Of a DNA stretch of 50,355 bases, positions 35,111 to 42,175 are shown in pieces. Under the pieces are notes generated by a model, which was not told where the DNA came from, made no database searches, and saw only the letters and a list, made by a program, of their open reading frames with translations. The DNA comes from Bryobacterales bacterium (GTDB lineage Bacteria > Acidobacteriota > Terriglobia > Bryobacterales > UBA6623). Every line of letters starts with the position of its first letter. Positions within the stretch are counted from its first letter, which is position 1. The translations under genes and the position numbers were made by a program. The stretch is from positions 1-50,355 of the forward strand of contig JAPPMC010000306.1 in assembly GCA_028819235.1 (NCBI GenBank), in the 5' to 3' direction.

Positions 35111-35145
35111 AAAGTGTTGATTTCTCAACACTTTTGTGTTACGAT
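35111..35145 (+). promoter_or_regulatory. Palindromic BlaI-type operator within the blaI promoter
   Basis: AAAGTGTTGA (35111-35120) and TCAACACTTT (35125-35134) form a perfect 10-bp inverted repeat with a 4-bp centre. TTGATT (35117-35122), 17 nt and TACGAT (35140-35145) form a plausible promoter, with the palindrome covering the -35 element and spacer. Its position 69-103 bp before the GTG of a BlaI-family repressor, and its dyad symmetry, fit an autoregulated BlaI operator. A dimeric winged-helix repressor would bind the two arms. No second copy was seen in the window. Confidence 0.75.
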
Positions 35146-35213
35146 TCCATTCGAGCGGGCGTCCGAGTCGTGGGGACTGGACGAGAACACCGCCGAAAGG
35201 AGCACTAGTACCC

Positions 35214-35597
35214 GTGAGCCAACTTCCGCCGCTGAGCAGACGCGAACGCGATGTAATGGATGTCCTGTACGAGTTGGGCGGCGCGACAGCGGCCCAGATA
35301 AGGAAACGACTGGCCGACCCGCCGACCGATTCGGCCATCCGGTCGATCCTGCGGATCCTCGTCAGGAAGCGACATCTGGAACGGAGGCCGGAGGGTCACC
35401 GCTACGTCTATTCTCCGACGATGCCCGTCGGGCGGGCGCGACGCTCCGCAATGCACCGCGTCCTGCGGACGTTCTTCGGAGGCAGCGTCGAGGGCGCGGT
35501 CGCCATGCTCCTCGAACTCGGCGAAGGCGACCTTACTCCAGACGAGCGCCAGCGCATCAAGAGCATGATCGATGAAGCCGAGGAGGACGGACGATGA
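35214..35597 (+). CDS. BlaI/MecI/CopY-family transcriptional repressor
   Basis: A 127-residue winged-helix repressor, the standard length. LSRRERDVMDVLYELGGATA, then QIRKRL, AIRSILRILVRKRHLERRPE and RYVYSP match the DNA-binding half of BlaI/MecI, and the C-terminal helix (DERQRIKSMIDEAEED) is the dimerisation part. GTG 35214 is the start because AAGGAG lies 11 nt upstream and similarity begins there. Repressors of this family are cut by a membrane M56 protease after signal detection, and the adjacent gene encodes such a protease, overlapping by 4 bp. The palindrome at 35111-35134 is its likely site. Confidence 0.92.
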   Translation: MSQLPPLSRRERDVMDVLYELGGATAAQIRKRLADPPTDSAIRSILRILVRKRHLERRPEGHRYVYSPTMPVGRARRSAMHRVLRTFFGGSVEGAVAMLLELGEGDLTPDERQRIKSMIDEAEEDGR

Positions 35598-37867
35598 CCG
35601 ACGTGCCCGTCACCGCTACCGGAGCCATCGGGCTGATTGCGAAGGGCACGCTGGTCCTGTCCGTCGCCCTGGTCCTTGCATGGTTTGCAAGGCGTGGTTC
35701 AGCCAAGACTCTGCATCTGTTGTGGACGACGACCTTCGCGGTGCTCCTCGCGTTGCCGGTGATGAGCCTGCTGGCCCCTGCGTGGGTGCTTCCCATTTTT
35801 CCCGCCCGGACCACTGCAATCGAGCACCACCTCCCAGACAAGACAGCGAGCGAGCTATCAGCGACGGTCAATGCTTCCAACGCAGGTCACCCGCCACATT
35901 CGGCGGTTCCATTCCCGACCAGATACCTGCCGATCCCCCTTCGGGGCGACGCTTCGATCCCACTGACTCCCGCCGCGGGCGTGTTCCTCATCTGGGCGCT
36001 CGGCTGCGCGATTGGGCTCGTCTCCCTCGGTGCTGCCGCCTTCCGTTTCCGAAAGCTCGTGCGGGGGGCGACCCCGATTCGCGATCCGGACTGGATCCGG
36101 TCAACAGATATTCTCCGGCACCGGGCGCGCGTGCGCGGTGACGCTCAAATCCTGTCGAGTGCCCAAGTTTCCACGCCGATGACGGGCGGTCCGCTGAGGC
36201 CCGTGATTCTACTGCCGGTGTCTGCCGAGACCTGGACGTCCGGCCGGCTCGAGATGGTCGTGTCGCATGAACTGGTGCATGTGCGTCGGCGGGATGCGCT
36301 GCGGCGACTCGTGGCCGGTGCCGCAGTTGCGCTGTACTGGTTCCATCCCCTGGTCTGGCTCGCGTCGCGCCTCGCGGCCGCCGCGAGGGAACGCTCATGC
36401 GACGAGGAAGTCCTGACCCTTGGTGTACGCCCTTCCGCATACGCCCGCCACCTCTTCTCATTGGCGTCCGAGATCGCCGCTGGTCCACCCGTCCTCTCTC
36501 TACCAGTGGTACAACACCCGCACTTGGAGAGCCGAATCATGTCCATCCTCAAGGTGCACCGGCCGCGTTTTTCGAGAACTCGCACCTATGCTGCGCTGGC
36601 GGCAGTCGGTGTGGTGGGCATGGTAGCAGCCTGTGCCAGACCCGTCCGCATGGATCCAGCCGCAAGTCCCACGACACGGGCTGAGATCGCGCGTCTGCCC
36701 GAACGCCCGACCAAGAACCCGGCACCTCCAAGGAATCCGGAACGAGCAGTACCGCCGTCCAACGGGACGCCAGAAGAGCCGCCAGCGACGGGTCCAATCG
36801 CGGTTGCTCCGGCAGTGCGGGAAGTCCTCGGGTTACAGGAGGTCGAGTGCAAGCCGGGGAGATTCACCGGCATCATGAAGAACCGTGAGTCGACGACTGT
36901 ACAGGTATCCGTACACGGGATGTCGCTCTTCATGCACACCAGCGGCGACATCGTGATGACCGGAGACGGCACGGCGGTCGCGAGCATGGAGCCCGGCAGT
37001 CGGCTGGTCCTTCAATCGCAAGCTCAAAGCCTTCACCGTATGGCGATCACTTCCGGCCCAAGCGGCTTGGACCACGAGTGGAGCATCGATGGCCGCTCCC
37101 GACCCTTCGACGACGAAGCTCGGGCCTGGCGCGACCTCATGTTGACCGTGTTGGTGCGCTCCCAGGAGGTCTGGGAGGTGCGCGGCAGGGAAGCCAGCAT
37201 GCGCCGGGAGATAGGATCCCACGAACGGCACGTCGCCGGTCTGCGTCGCGACATCGCGTCTCACGAACGGCATGTCGCGAGTCTGCGTCGCGAGATTGCG
37301 TCTCACGTGCGGGATGTCGCGAGTCTGCAACGCCAGATCGCGTCGGAAATCGTAGAAGACGCGGTGCGGCTTCGGGAGGAAACCCAGAATGAAGTCGTCA
37401 GACAATTGACCAGCACGCGAGTCGAAATAGTACGTGCCGAGGGCGAGCTAAGAGCCTCACTACGATCACTGAACGCGGTCGCCCAAGCGCTGGATGAAGA
37501 GTTGGACGAAGTGCGGCTTCGGGAGGAAACTCAGGATGAAGTCCTCAGACAATTGACCAAAACGCAAATCGAGATAGTACGTGCCGAGGACGAGCTACGA
37601 TCCTCACGCCAAGTCATCGGTGAATACGACCTGGACCAACAAGTGGGCGACATCAGACAGGAGATCGAGCGGTACGACCTCGACGGGAAGATTGGAGACA
37701 TCGAGGCTCAGATCGAGCAATACGACCTCGACGGCAAGGTCAGAGAGCTCGAAGCGCAGATCGAGGAGTGGGACGCCGACCGGCGTGCCGATGAAATCGA
37801 GCGGTCGATTCAGGACGCTGCCGCCGCGTTGCGGCGCCTGATCGACGCGGCCGAGCAGAGGCGCTGA
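35594..37867 (+). CDS. BlaR1-like M56 membrane metalloprotease with repeat-built sensor domain
   Basis: A 757-residue protein. Membrane helices lie at about 10-30, 38-58 and 115-140. The cytosolic gluzincin motif HELVH (225-229) with a downstream RERSCDEEVL segment is intact, and a further helix at about 325-350 exports the remainder. It lacks the penicillin-binding domain of true BlaR1. Outside are a Pro-rich linker, a compact domain ending in WSIDGRSRPFDDEARAWRDL, and about 240 residues of repeats: three 14-residue units (540-581), two copies of a 33-residue coil (591-671) and four 16-residue units with YDLDGKI-type cores (676-739). By family it cleaves the repressor on sensing a signal, here unknown. 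The blaI stop overlaps its start by 4 bp. Confidence 0.88.
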   Translation: MTDVPVTATGAIGLIAKGTLVLSVALVLAWFARRGSAKTLHLLWTTTFAVLLALPVMSLLAPAWVLPIFPARTTAIEHHLPDKTASELSATVNASNAGHPPHSAVPFPTRYLPIPLRGDASIPLTPAAGVFLIWALGCAIGLVSLGAAAFRFRKLVRGATPIRDPDWIRSTDILRHRARVRGDAQILSSAQVSTPMTGGPLRPVILLPVSAETWTSGRLEMVVSHELVHVRRRDALRRLVAGAAVALYWFHPLVWLASRLAAAARERSCDEEVLTLGVRPSAYARHLFSLASEIAAGPPVLSLPVVQHPHLESRIMSILKVHRPRFSRTRTYAALAAVGVVGMVAACARPVRMDPAASPTTRAEIARLPERPTKNPAPPRNPERAVPPSNGTPEEPPATGPIAVAPAVREVLGLQEVECKPGRFTGIMKNRESTTVQVSVHGMSLFMHTSGDIVMTGDGTAVASMEPGSRLVLQSQAQSLHRMAITSGPSGLDHEWSIDGRSRPFDDEARAWRDLMLTVLVRSQEVWEVRGREASMRREIGSHERHVAGLRRDIASHERHVASLRREIASHVRDVASLQRQIASEIVEDAVRLREETQNEVVRQLTSTRVEIVRAEGELRASLRSLNAVAQALDEELDEVRLREETQDEVLRQLTKTQIEIVRAEDELRSSRQVIGEYDLDQQVGDIRQEIERYDLDGKIGDIEAQIEQYDLDGKVRELEAQIEEWDADRRADEIERSIQDAAAALRRLIDAAEQRR
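37211..37336 (+). repeat. Three tandem 42-bp in-frame units
   Basis: Units at 37211-37252, 37253-37294 and 37295-37336 encode IGSHERHVAGLRRD, IASHERHVASLRRE and IASHVRDVASLQRQ. They lie in the predicted coiled coil of the M56 sensor. The next residues (IASE) begin a truncated fourth unit. Copies two and three are closest in DNA. Confidence 0.9.
37364..37607 (+). repeat. Two copies of a 97-bp unit, 147-bp period
   Basis: 37364-37460 and 37511-37607 match at 86 of 97 bases by my count and begin with the same 20 bases (GTGCGGCTTCGGGAGGAAAC). Both encode VRLREETQ-x-EV-x-RQLT-x-T-x-x-EIVRAE-x-ELR. Their similarity implies a recent intragenic duplication that kept frame. Confidence 0.9.
37619..37810 (+). 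repeat. Four tandem 48-bp in-frame units
   Basis: Units at 37619-37666, 37667-37714, 37715-37762 and 37763-37810 encode 16-residue repeats. The middle two read ERYDLDGKIGDIEAQI and EQYDLDGKVRELEAQI. The outer ones are more divergent (GEYDLDQQVGDIRQEI, EEWDADRRADEIERSI). The DxDG-like turn between helical halves is distinctive. Confidence 0.88.
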
Positions 37868-37869
37868 TC

Positions 37870-38722
37870 ATGAAACGGAGTTGGACGGTGCTCGCCTTGG
37901 CGTGCGTGGCGTTGGCTGGTTGTGGGGACTCCGAGTCACGGACCGACCGGACCACATAGCGGGACACCTTGCCCTCCGGCACGGTCCAAGTCACGAACAT
38001 CCCAGCCGCAAACATGGCCCCCAGCTGGACTTTGGTCGAAGAAGTCCGCGTCGGCTCCCTCTAGGGCACCGGACCGGACGCGTTCGCCTATCCGAAAGGC
38101 CTCGTGGCGCTGGACGGCGGAGGCTTCGCCGTCTTGGATTCCCAAGTTCAGCGGTTGCGCGTTTTCCGCCCCGATGGCGCTGACATCGCGACCCATGGCG
38201 GCAAGGGACAGGGCCCCGGCGAGTTCGTGGACGCGAACGGCCTCATGCTTGGCCCCAACGGACGCCTCTGGCCCCCGGGTGGGCGCAACGGACGCATGAC
38301 GGTCTTCGATCCCGAGGACGGCTTCATCGAGTCCTTTGGGTTTGCTGACGAGAACTACGGCTGGGTCTCGAATGGCGCGATGGTAGATGGTAAACGGGCG
38401 CCGCTTCCTCCGGCCTTGGTGGGACGGGACCCGGCAACAGGTTCGCGTCTACGACTTGACGATGACCTTGGTGGACTCGATTCCTTTGCCCGGCGACCAA
38501 CCAGAAGATGAGGAGTACGACCCAAGGAGTCAGCCCGGCACGTTGTACCTGGAAATGGACGGCAGCTACAGGCTGGACCAGATCCCATTCTTCGCTGGCG
38601 AGGTCAGGCACATCGATTCGCGGGGCCGCCTCTGGTCCACCCGGGACGGCGATCCGGAGTACCGCTTGGTGCGGTGGGAGCCCGAGGGGATACGGCTCTT
38701 CGGCGGAACGAGTGAAATCTGA
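37870..38722 (+). pseudogene. Broken six-bladed beta-propeller lipoprotein
   Basis: A lipoprotein signal (SWTVLALACVALAGCGDSES) starts at ATG 37870, 2 bp after the M56 stop. The frame is cut by TAG at 37957 and again at 38062. Between and after them the same frame keeps clear propeller sequence: RDTLPSGTVQVTN, GTGPDAFAYPKGLVALDGGG, RLRVFRPDGADIATHGGKG. Near 38380 it shifts to another frame that continues RRFLRPWWDGTRQQVRVYDL, PLPGDQPEDEEYDP and AGEVRHIDSRGRLWSTRDGD, ending at 38722. Relatives are longer, so the 3' end may also be lost. Its place after blaI and the M56 gene suggests it was the signal-binding partner or target of that system. Confidence 0.8.
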
Positions 38723-39165
38723 GCAGGCCTCGAACACAGGACTGATGAATGCCAGCCTTGGTCGGGACCCATCTCCAAAGCCCGATTGGGCGGTTGTCGG
38801 ACTCCGTTGCACACGGACCAATTGGCCGCGGCGGCTGACTCCAATTGGCCAGACCTACCAGCCATCGCCTGCGCTTGAAATGGCCGGGGGCATCCTCCCT
38901 GTCGCGCTCGTTCTCCACTGCCGTGGCATCTGGGGCCCGAGCGGTCGCACCCCTGCCAAGCAGAGGGACCCACCGCCGACAGAATGTACCTGAAAGGACC
39001 CAGAATGCCAGCAGGCCAAACCCTCTCAGGTGCAAGAGTGTCATGGGGGCCCCGCGAAGGTCGGCTATCGGCGTCTGAGGCTCATTCCGGCGGCACTTCG
39101 ACAGAGCACAGGTGGGCGTGGTGGCTGCCGCGTCGCCTTGTCGGCAGCGGCCTCTTCCGCGTCTG
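38723..39165. other. Gene-free region of 443 bp with paired CCAATTGG palindromes
   Basis: CCAATTGGCC occurs at 38818-38827 and 38841-38850. Each copy contains the 8-bp palindrome CCAATTGG, so the two could act as a double binding site or pair with each other. No coding frame is convincing. It follows the broken lipoprotein and precedes the end of a small minus-strand gene. Confidence 0.45.
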
Positions 39166-39321
39166 CTATTCCGCGAGGGTCGGAACTTGCCGGGCTACGG
39201 GCGGATCCCAGGCAGTGCCCTTGGCCACTTGCGCGGCCATCAGGTGCAGGGAGCGCAGCTCACGGATGTCGGCCCGGATCTCGACCATGTTCGCTTTCAG
39301 GGCTGCGATGTCAATTTTCAT
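39166..39321 (-). CDS. Small helical protein of 51 residues
   Basis: The protein MKIDIAALKANMVEIRADIR continues with RELRSLHLMAAQVAKG and a short extended tail. The first 35 residues form a clean amphipathic helix with Ile/Leu/Met at heptad spacing, suggesting a coiled coil or dimer. The start at ATG 39321 is well supported by AGGAG 7 nt upstream (CCAGGAGACGTGCC). The frame also continues upstream, but the ribosome binding site decides for the internal ATG. No family is recognised and no signal peptide is present. It is the only credible gene between 38.7 and 40.4 kb. Confidence 0.6.
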   Translation of the reverse strand: MKIDIAALKANMVEIRADIRELRSLHLMAAQVAKGTAWDPPVARQVPTLAE

Positions 39322-40371
39322 GGCACGTCTCCTGGAGCAATATGGCCCCAAGGCTATTAGCGTGCCCAAGATCCAACGCGTGTCGTTGCTCACGCACTGA
39401 GTCAACACAGAACCATCGGACCAACTAGCGGTGTCCCAGCTATTCGGCCGTCACGGCAGCATTGGTGGCGGCGGGACCAATACGCAGGAGCGTGCCATGC
39501 GCGGCCGCCCTCCGTTTTCCATTGCGACGCCTGTGAGGGCGCAAGCGGGCCTCGCCCCGCAATCCGTTGGACGGCCATCCAGGCAGCGCCGTTGTGTGCT
39601 GCGCTACAGGACTGGTTCTTGCGTTGCCCGCAAGAACGCGCCGGCATGTCGAGTGGCCAGAATGGCGGGTGTCCCTTGGCGTCCTTGGCTCAAGCAGCCA
39701 GTAAACGTCTGGCCGATGCCGGTGCAGCGTGCCGCTCGTCCGCCGTGCAGAATCGCTGTGGATGGGGGAGGCGCTCACGGTCCCCCGAGAAAAGCTGGCC
39801 GTGGCATGGCCCGACAGCGCGTTGGTGGGACAGGCCACCTACGCCGTCGGGTGTCGGTCTGAGGCCCAGCTGACTGCCCCGGGGCCGCAGATCAAGGGCC
39901 ACTTGCGTTGACGCAGTTGAGCCAACTACTGCGGAATGACGCCACGAGCAGTGTCATCGGTGGCGGCGTCTCGTCCCATCCTGGTCCACGTCTAGCGAAC
40001 GCTCCCAATATTCTGCGGGAATTGACGAATGAGGCCAAGGTCCGCAGAATCATCGACACTAGGAACTGCGCAACCCACGCCACTTGCCAACGGAGTTCGG
40101 CGCCGTCAACTAACTGCCTGCTCGGGTGGTGCGTCGACGCAGCCACCCCTGCGGCCACGCCTGCAGCTCGTCGCCCTAACTGTTGGACTCTCCGCGGAGT
40201 GGCTACAGGAGGCCCACTCTGTGGGTTCAGCAAGCCGGCGGGCACACCACAAGTCTCGCCAGTCCGTAACGAGTTCGAACAAAAGAGAGGGTCTGAACGC
40301 CTTGGGCCGAAGTTTGACCTCACCTCCCGCGCCTTGCTAGGTTAGGAGTTCAGCCACCGAGGCGCATACAA
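39322..40371. other. Gene-free region of 1,050 bp with hairpin and palindrome
   Basis: Several long frames exist on both strands but none has natural composition or a recognisable motif. GTTCTTGCG (39615-39623) and CGCAAGAAC (39629-39637) form a 9-bp stem with a 5-nt loop and no U-tract. TGCGTCGACGCA (40130-40141) is a perfect 12-bp palindrome. The tpx promoter should be at the right end. This may be decayed mobile DNA. Confidence 0.45.
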
Positions 40372-40872
40372 ATGAGCAGACAGACCACACTCAAGGGAAA
40401 CCCATTCGACCTGCTGGGCGAGGGGCTCGCTCCTGGCGACGCCGCTCCGGCGTTCACGCTGACGGGGAACGACCTAGGCGCCGTAACGCTGGATGACACC
40501 ACCGGCGTCAGGATCTTCAACGTCGTGCCGTCCCTCGACACCCCGGTCTGCGATGCGCAGATTCGCCGTTTTAATGACGAGGCTACCAGTCTGGACGGGG
40601 TGTCGGTCTTCTGCGTGAGCTGCGACCTGCCATTCGCCCAGTCGCGCTGGTGCGGTGCCGCCGGAGTGGATCGGGTCACCACACTCTCCGACTACAAGGA
40701 CGGGAACTTCGGCAGCGCATGGGGCACGATGATCGATGCTCTCCGGATCCAGTCGAGGGCCGTCTTCGTGGTGAATCCTCACAACACTATCGTCCATGCC
40801 GAGTACGTGCCGGAAGTTACGGAGCATCCGAACTACGATGCGGCCCTTGAGGCCGCCAGCAGCGCTGCCTGA
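40372..40872 (+). CDS. tpx: Thiol peroxidase Tpx
   Basis: A 166-residue atypical 2-Cys peroxiredoxin. The peroxidatic cysteine C60 lies in SLDTPVCDAQ, and the resolving C94 in SCDLPFAQSRWC, at the spacing typical of Tpx. The N-terminal TLKGNPFDLLG and the RAVFVVNPHNTIVHAEYVPE segment also fit. Tpx reduces organic hydroperoxides and hydrogen peroxide using thioredoxin in cytosol or periplasm. No signal is seen here, so it is likely cytosolic. The start at ATG 40372 follows a weak GAGGCG site. It is a single-gene unit between gene-free DNA and the convergent M19 gene. Confidence 0.95.
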   Translation: MSRQTTLKGNPFDLLGEGLAPGDAAPAFTLTGNDLGAVTLDDTTGVRIFNVVPSLDTPVCDAQIRRFNDEATSLDGVSVFCVSCDLPFAQSRWCGAAGVDRVTTLSDYKDGNFGSAWGTMIDALRIQSRAVFVVNPHNTIVHAEYVPEVTEHPNYDAALEAASSAA

Positions 40873-41058
40873 GGACCCCCGACACGGCGCGGGCCCATCA
40901 CCGGTCCGTTCGCTAGGCCCTGCTTGGACGGGGCCGCGCGGTTCTCTGCTTGGCCAGCCGGAACTGGCCGATGCAAACCCGTCGCTGTTCAGGCCAATGA
41001 CAACTCAGCGCGGACTCGGTTGTGTAGGCCGTTCCCGACCTTGGCGATCCGACTTGTA

Positions 41059-42168
41059 TCAGGCCGGCAGGTTGGTGCGGAAGAAGCGAAGCCAGTTCTC
41101 GCTCATGATGCCGTCAATGTCTGCATCCCCGTAACCGCGCCGCGCGAGGATCCCTTCAAGGGCGTGCAGATCGTCGATCGTCTCTAGGTCCACCGGCGTC
41201 TGCTCGGTGCCGAAGCCGCCGTCAAGGTCGCTGCCGATGGCGACGTGCCGGGAGTTGCCGATTACGGAGCAAATGTGGTCGACATGGTCCGCCACAGACT
41301 CCATAGTCGCGCGGGGCCGCCCGGGTTGCCCCCGAACATAGCCGGGAACGAGCATCCACTCGTCCATTACTACGCCGACCACGCCGTCCCGCGCAGCCAC
41401 GGCTCGAATCTGGCCGTTCGAAAGCTGACGGTCGTGCTGCACCAATTCGCGGCAGTTGCCGTGGCTGACGAACACAGGGCGGGAGTACAGATCTAGAGCC
41501 TGGTCGAAGGCCGTGTCTGCGGTGTGCACCAGGTCGAGGATCAGCCCTAGGCGGTCAAACTCCGCCAACAGTTCCCTTCCCCTCGCGGTCAGCGGGCCGT
41601 CGCCGCCCGTGCCCATTGCGTACGCGCTGGGTCCGTAATGTGCAAGGCAGGCGGTGCGCAGTCCGTTTGCGAACCACCATGCGGCCTGCCCCGGATCCAC
41701 GATTGGGTCGCAGCCCTCCATGCTCAAGATCACTCCGATAGGGGCGTCCGGCGCGTCCCAGATCGCATCCAAGTCGGTCCGGGAACAGATGAAGCGGAGA
41801 TGTCCGGACTGCTCGAGGAGCCGGTAGTAGCCGAGCTGTCCATGGCCTGCGGCGCACGCGATCGTCTGGTTCGCGAAGTCGAGATCCTCCCTGAGTATTA
41901 CTTCCCCGTGCCCTCGGCTACCAACTTCGCCAGAGTTCCCGGCCGTATGCGGCACGTCCCTAGGCAGCGCCCGGCACAGAACGGTGGCTAGGCAGACGCG
42001 CACGTTGGCGCGCCGCATCTCCGGGATGCTGACGGTGCACTTTCCGCGCATGGCACCGCTCATTCCAGCCTCGCGGGCACGCATCTCGTTGATTTCCAAG
42101 AGCTGGTCCCTGTCGAATGACAGCGCGTTCCAAGCTATGTCCAAGTGGGCGTCGATTATGGGCCTCAC
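41059..42168 (-). CDS. M19-family dipeptidase (membrane dipeptidase-like)
   Basis: A 369-residue zinc dipeptidase. The HxD pair H8/D10 (IIDAHLDIAW), the bridging Glu in LSMEGCDPI, and His ligands in LVHTADTAFDQ and FVSHGNCREL are in order. It lacks a signal peptide, unlike mammalian renal dipeptidase, and is probably cytosolic. GTG 42168 is preferred (GGTGAGG a few bases upstream, family similarity from VRPIIDAH). Starting at the in-frame ATG 42210 would overlap the sulfatase by 35 bp. It follows that sulfatase by 7 bp, presumably as one transcript. The substrate may be a dipeptide or a modified dipeptide of the cell envelope or diet. Confidence 0.9.
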   Translation of the reverse strand: MRPIIDAHLDIAWNALSFDRDQLLEINEMRAREAGMSGAMRGKCTVSIPEMRRANVRVCLATVLCRALPRDVPHTAGNSGEVGSRGHGEVILREDLDFANQTIACAAGHGQLGYYRLLEQSGHLRFICSRTDLDAIWDAPDAPIGVILSMEGCDPIVDPGQAAWWFANGLRTACLAHYGPSAYAMGTGGDGPLTARGRELLAEFDRLGLILDLVHTADTAFDQALDLYSRPVFVSHGNCRELVQHDRQLSNGQIRAVAARDGVVGVVMDEWMLVPGYVRGQPGRPRATMESVADHVDHICSVIGNSRHVAIGSDLDGGFGTEQTPVDLETIDDLHALEGILARRGYGDADIDGIMSENWLRFFRTNLPA

Positions 42169-42175
42169 GTTTGCC

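Noticed and set aside
37211..37336. Short tandem units taken as a minisatellite or CRISPR-like repeat.
   Set aside because: They are in frame inside a coding gene, have no unique spacers and encode coherent helical repeats.
35594..37867. Naming the M56 protein BlaR1.
   Set aside because: The exported part has no penicillin-binding active-site motifs (SxxK, SxN, KTG in order) and is mostly repeats, so beta-lactam sensing is unsupported.
33848..38722. All clear in-frame stops of the integrase and lipoprotein remnants are TAG, which could suggest amber recoding.
   Set aside because: Intact genes in the window end in TAG (for example hspQ, the OPT transporter and the SDR gene), and both remnants also have frame changes. 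Ordinary decay is simpler.
40095..40190. GTCAAC near 40106 and GTTGGAC near 40182 recall the ends of an integron attC site.
   Set aside because: The first core does not fit RYYYAAC, the inner arms are not complementary, and there is no integron integrase or cassette.
39908..40345. A 145-codon plus-strand open frame before tpx.
   Set aside because: Composition and lack of any motif are those of a chance frame in GC-rich DNA, no ribosome binding site is present, and a rival frame of equal length lies on the other strand.
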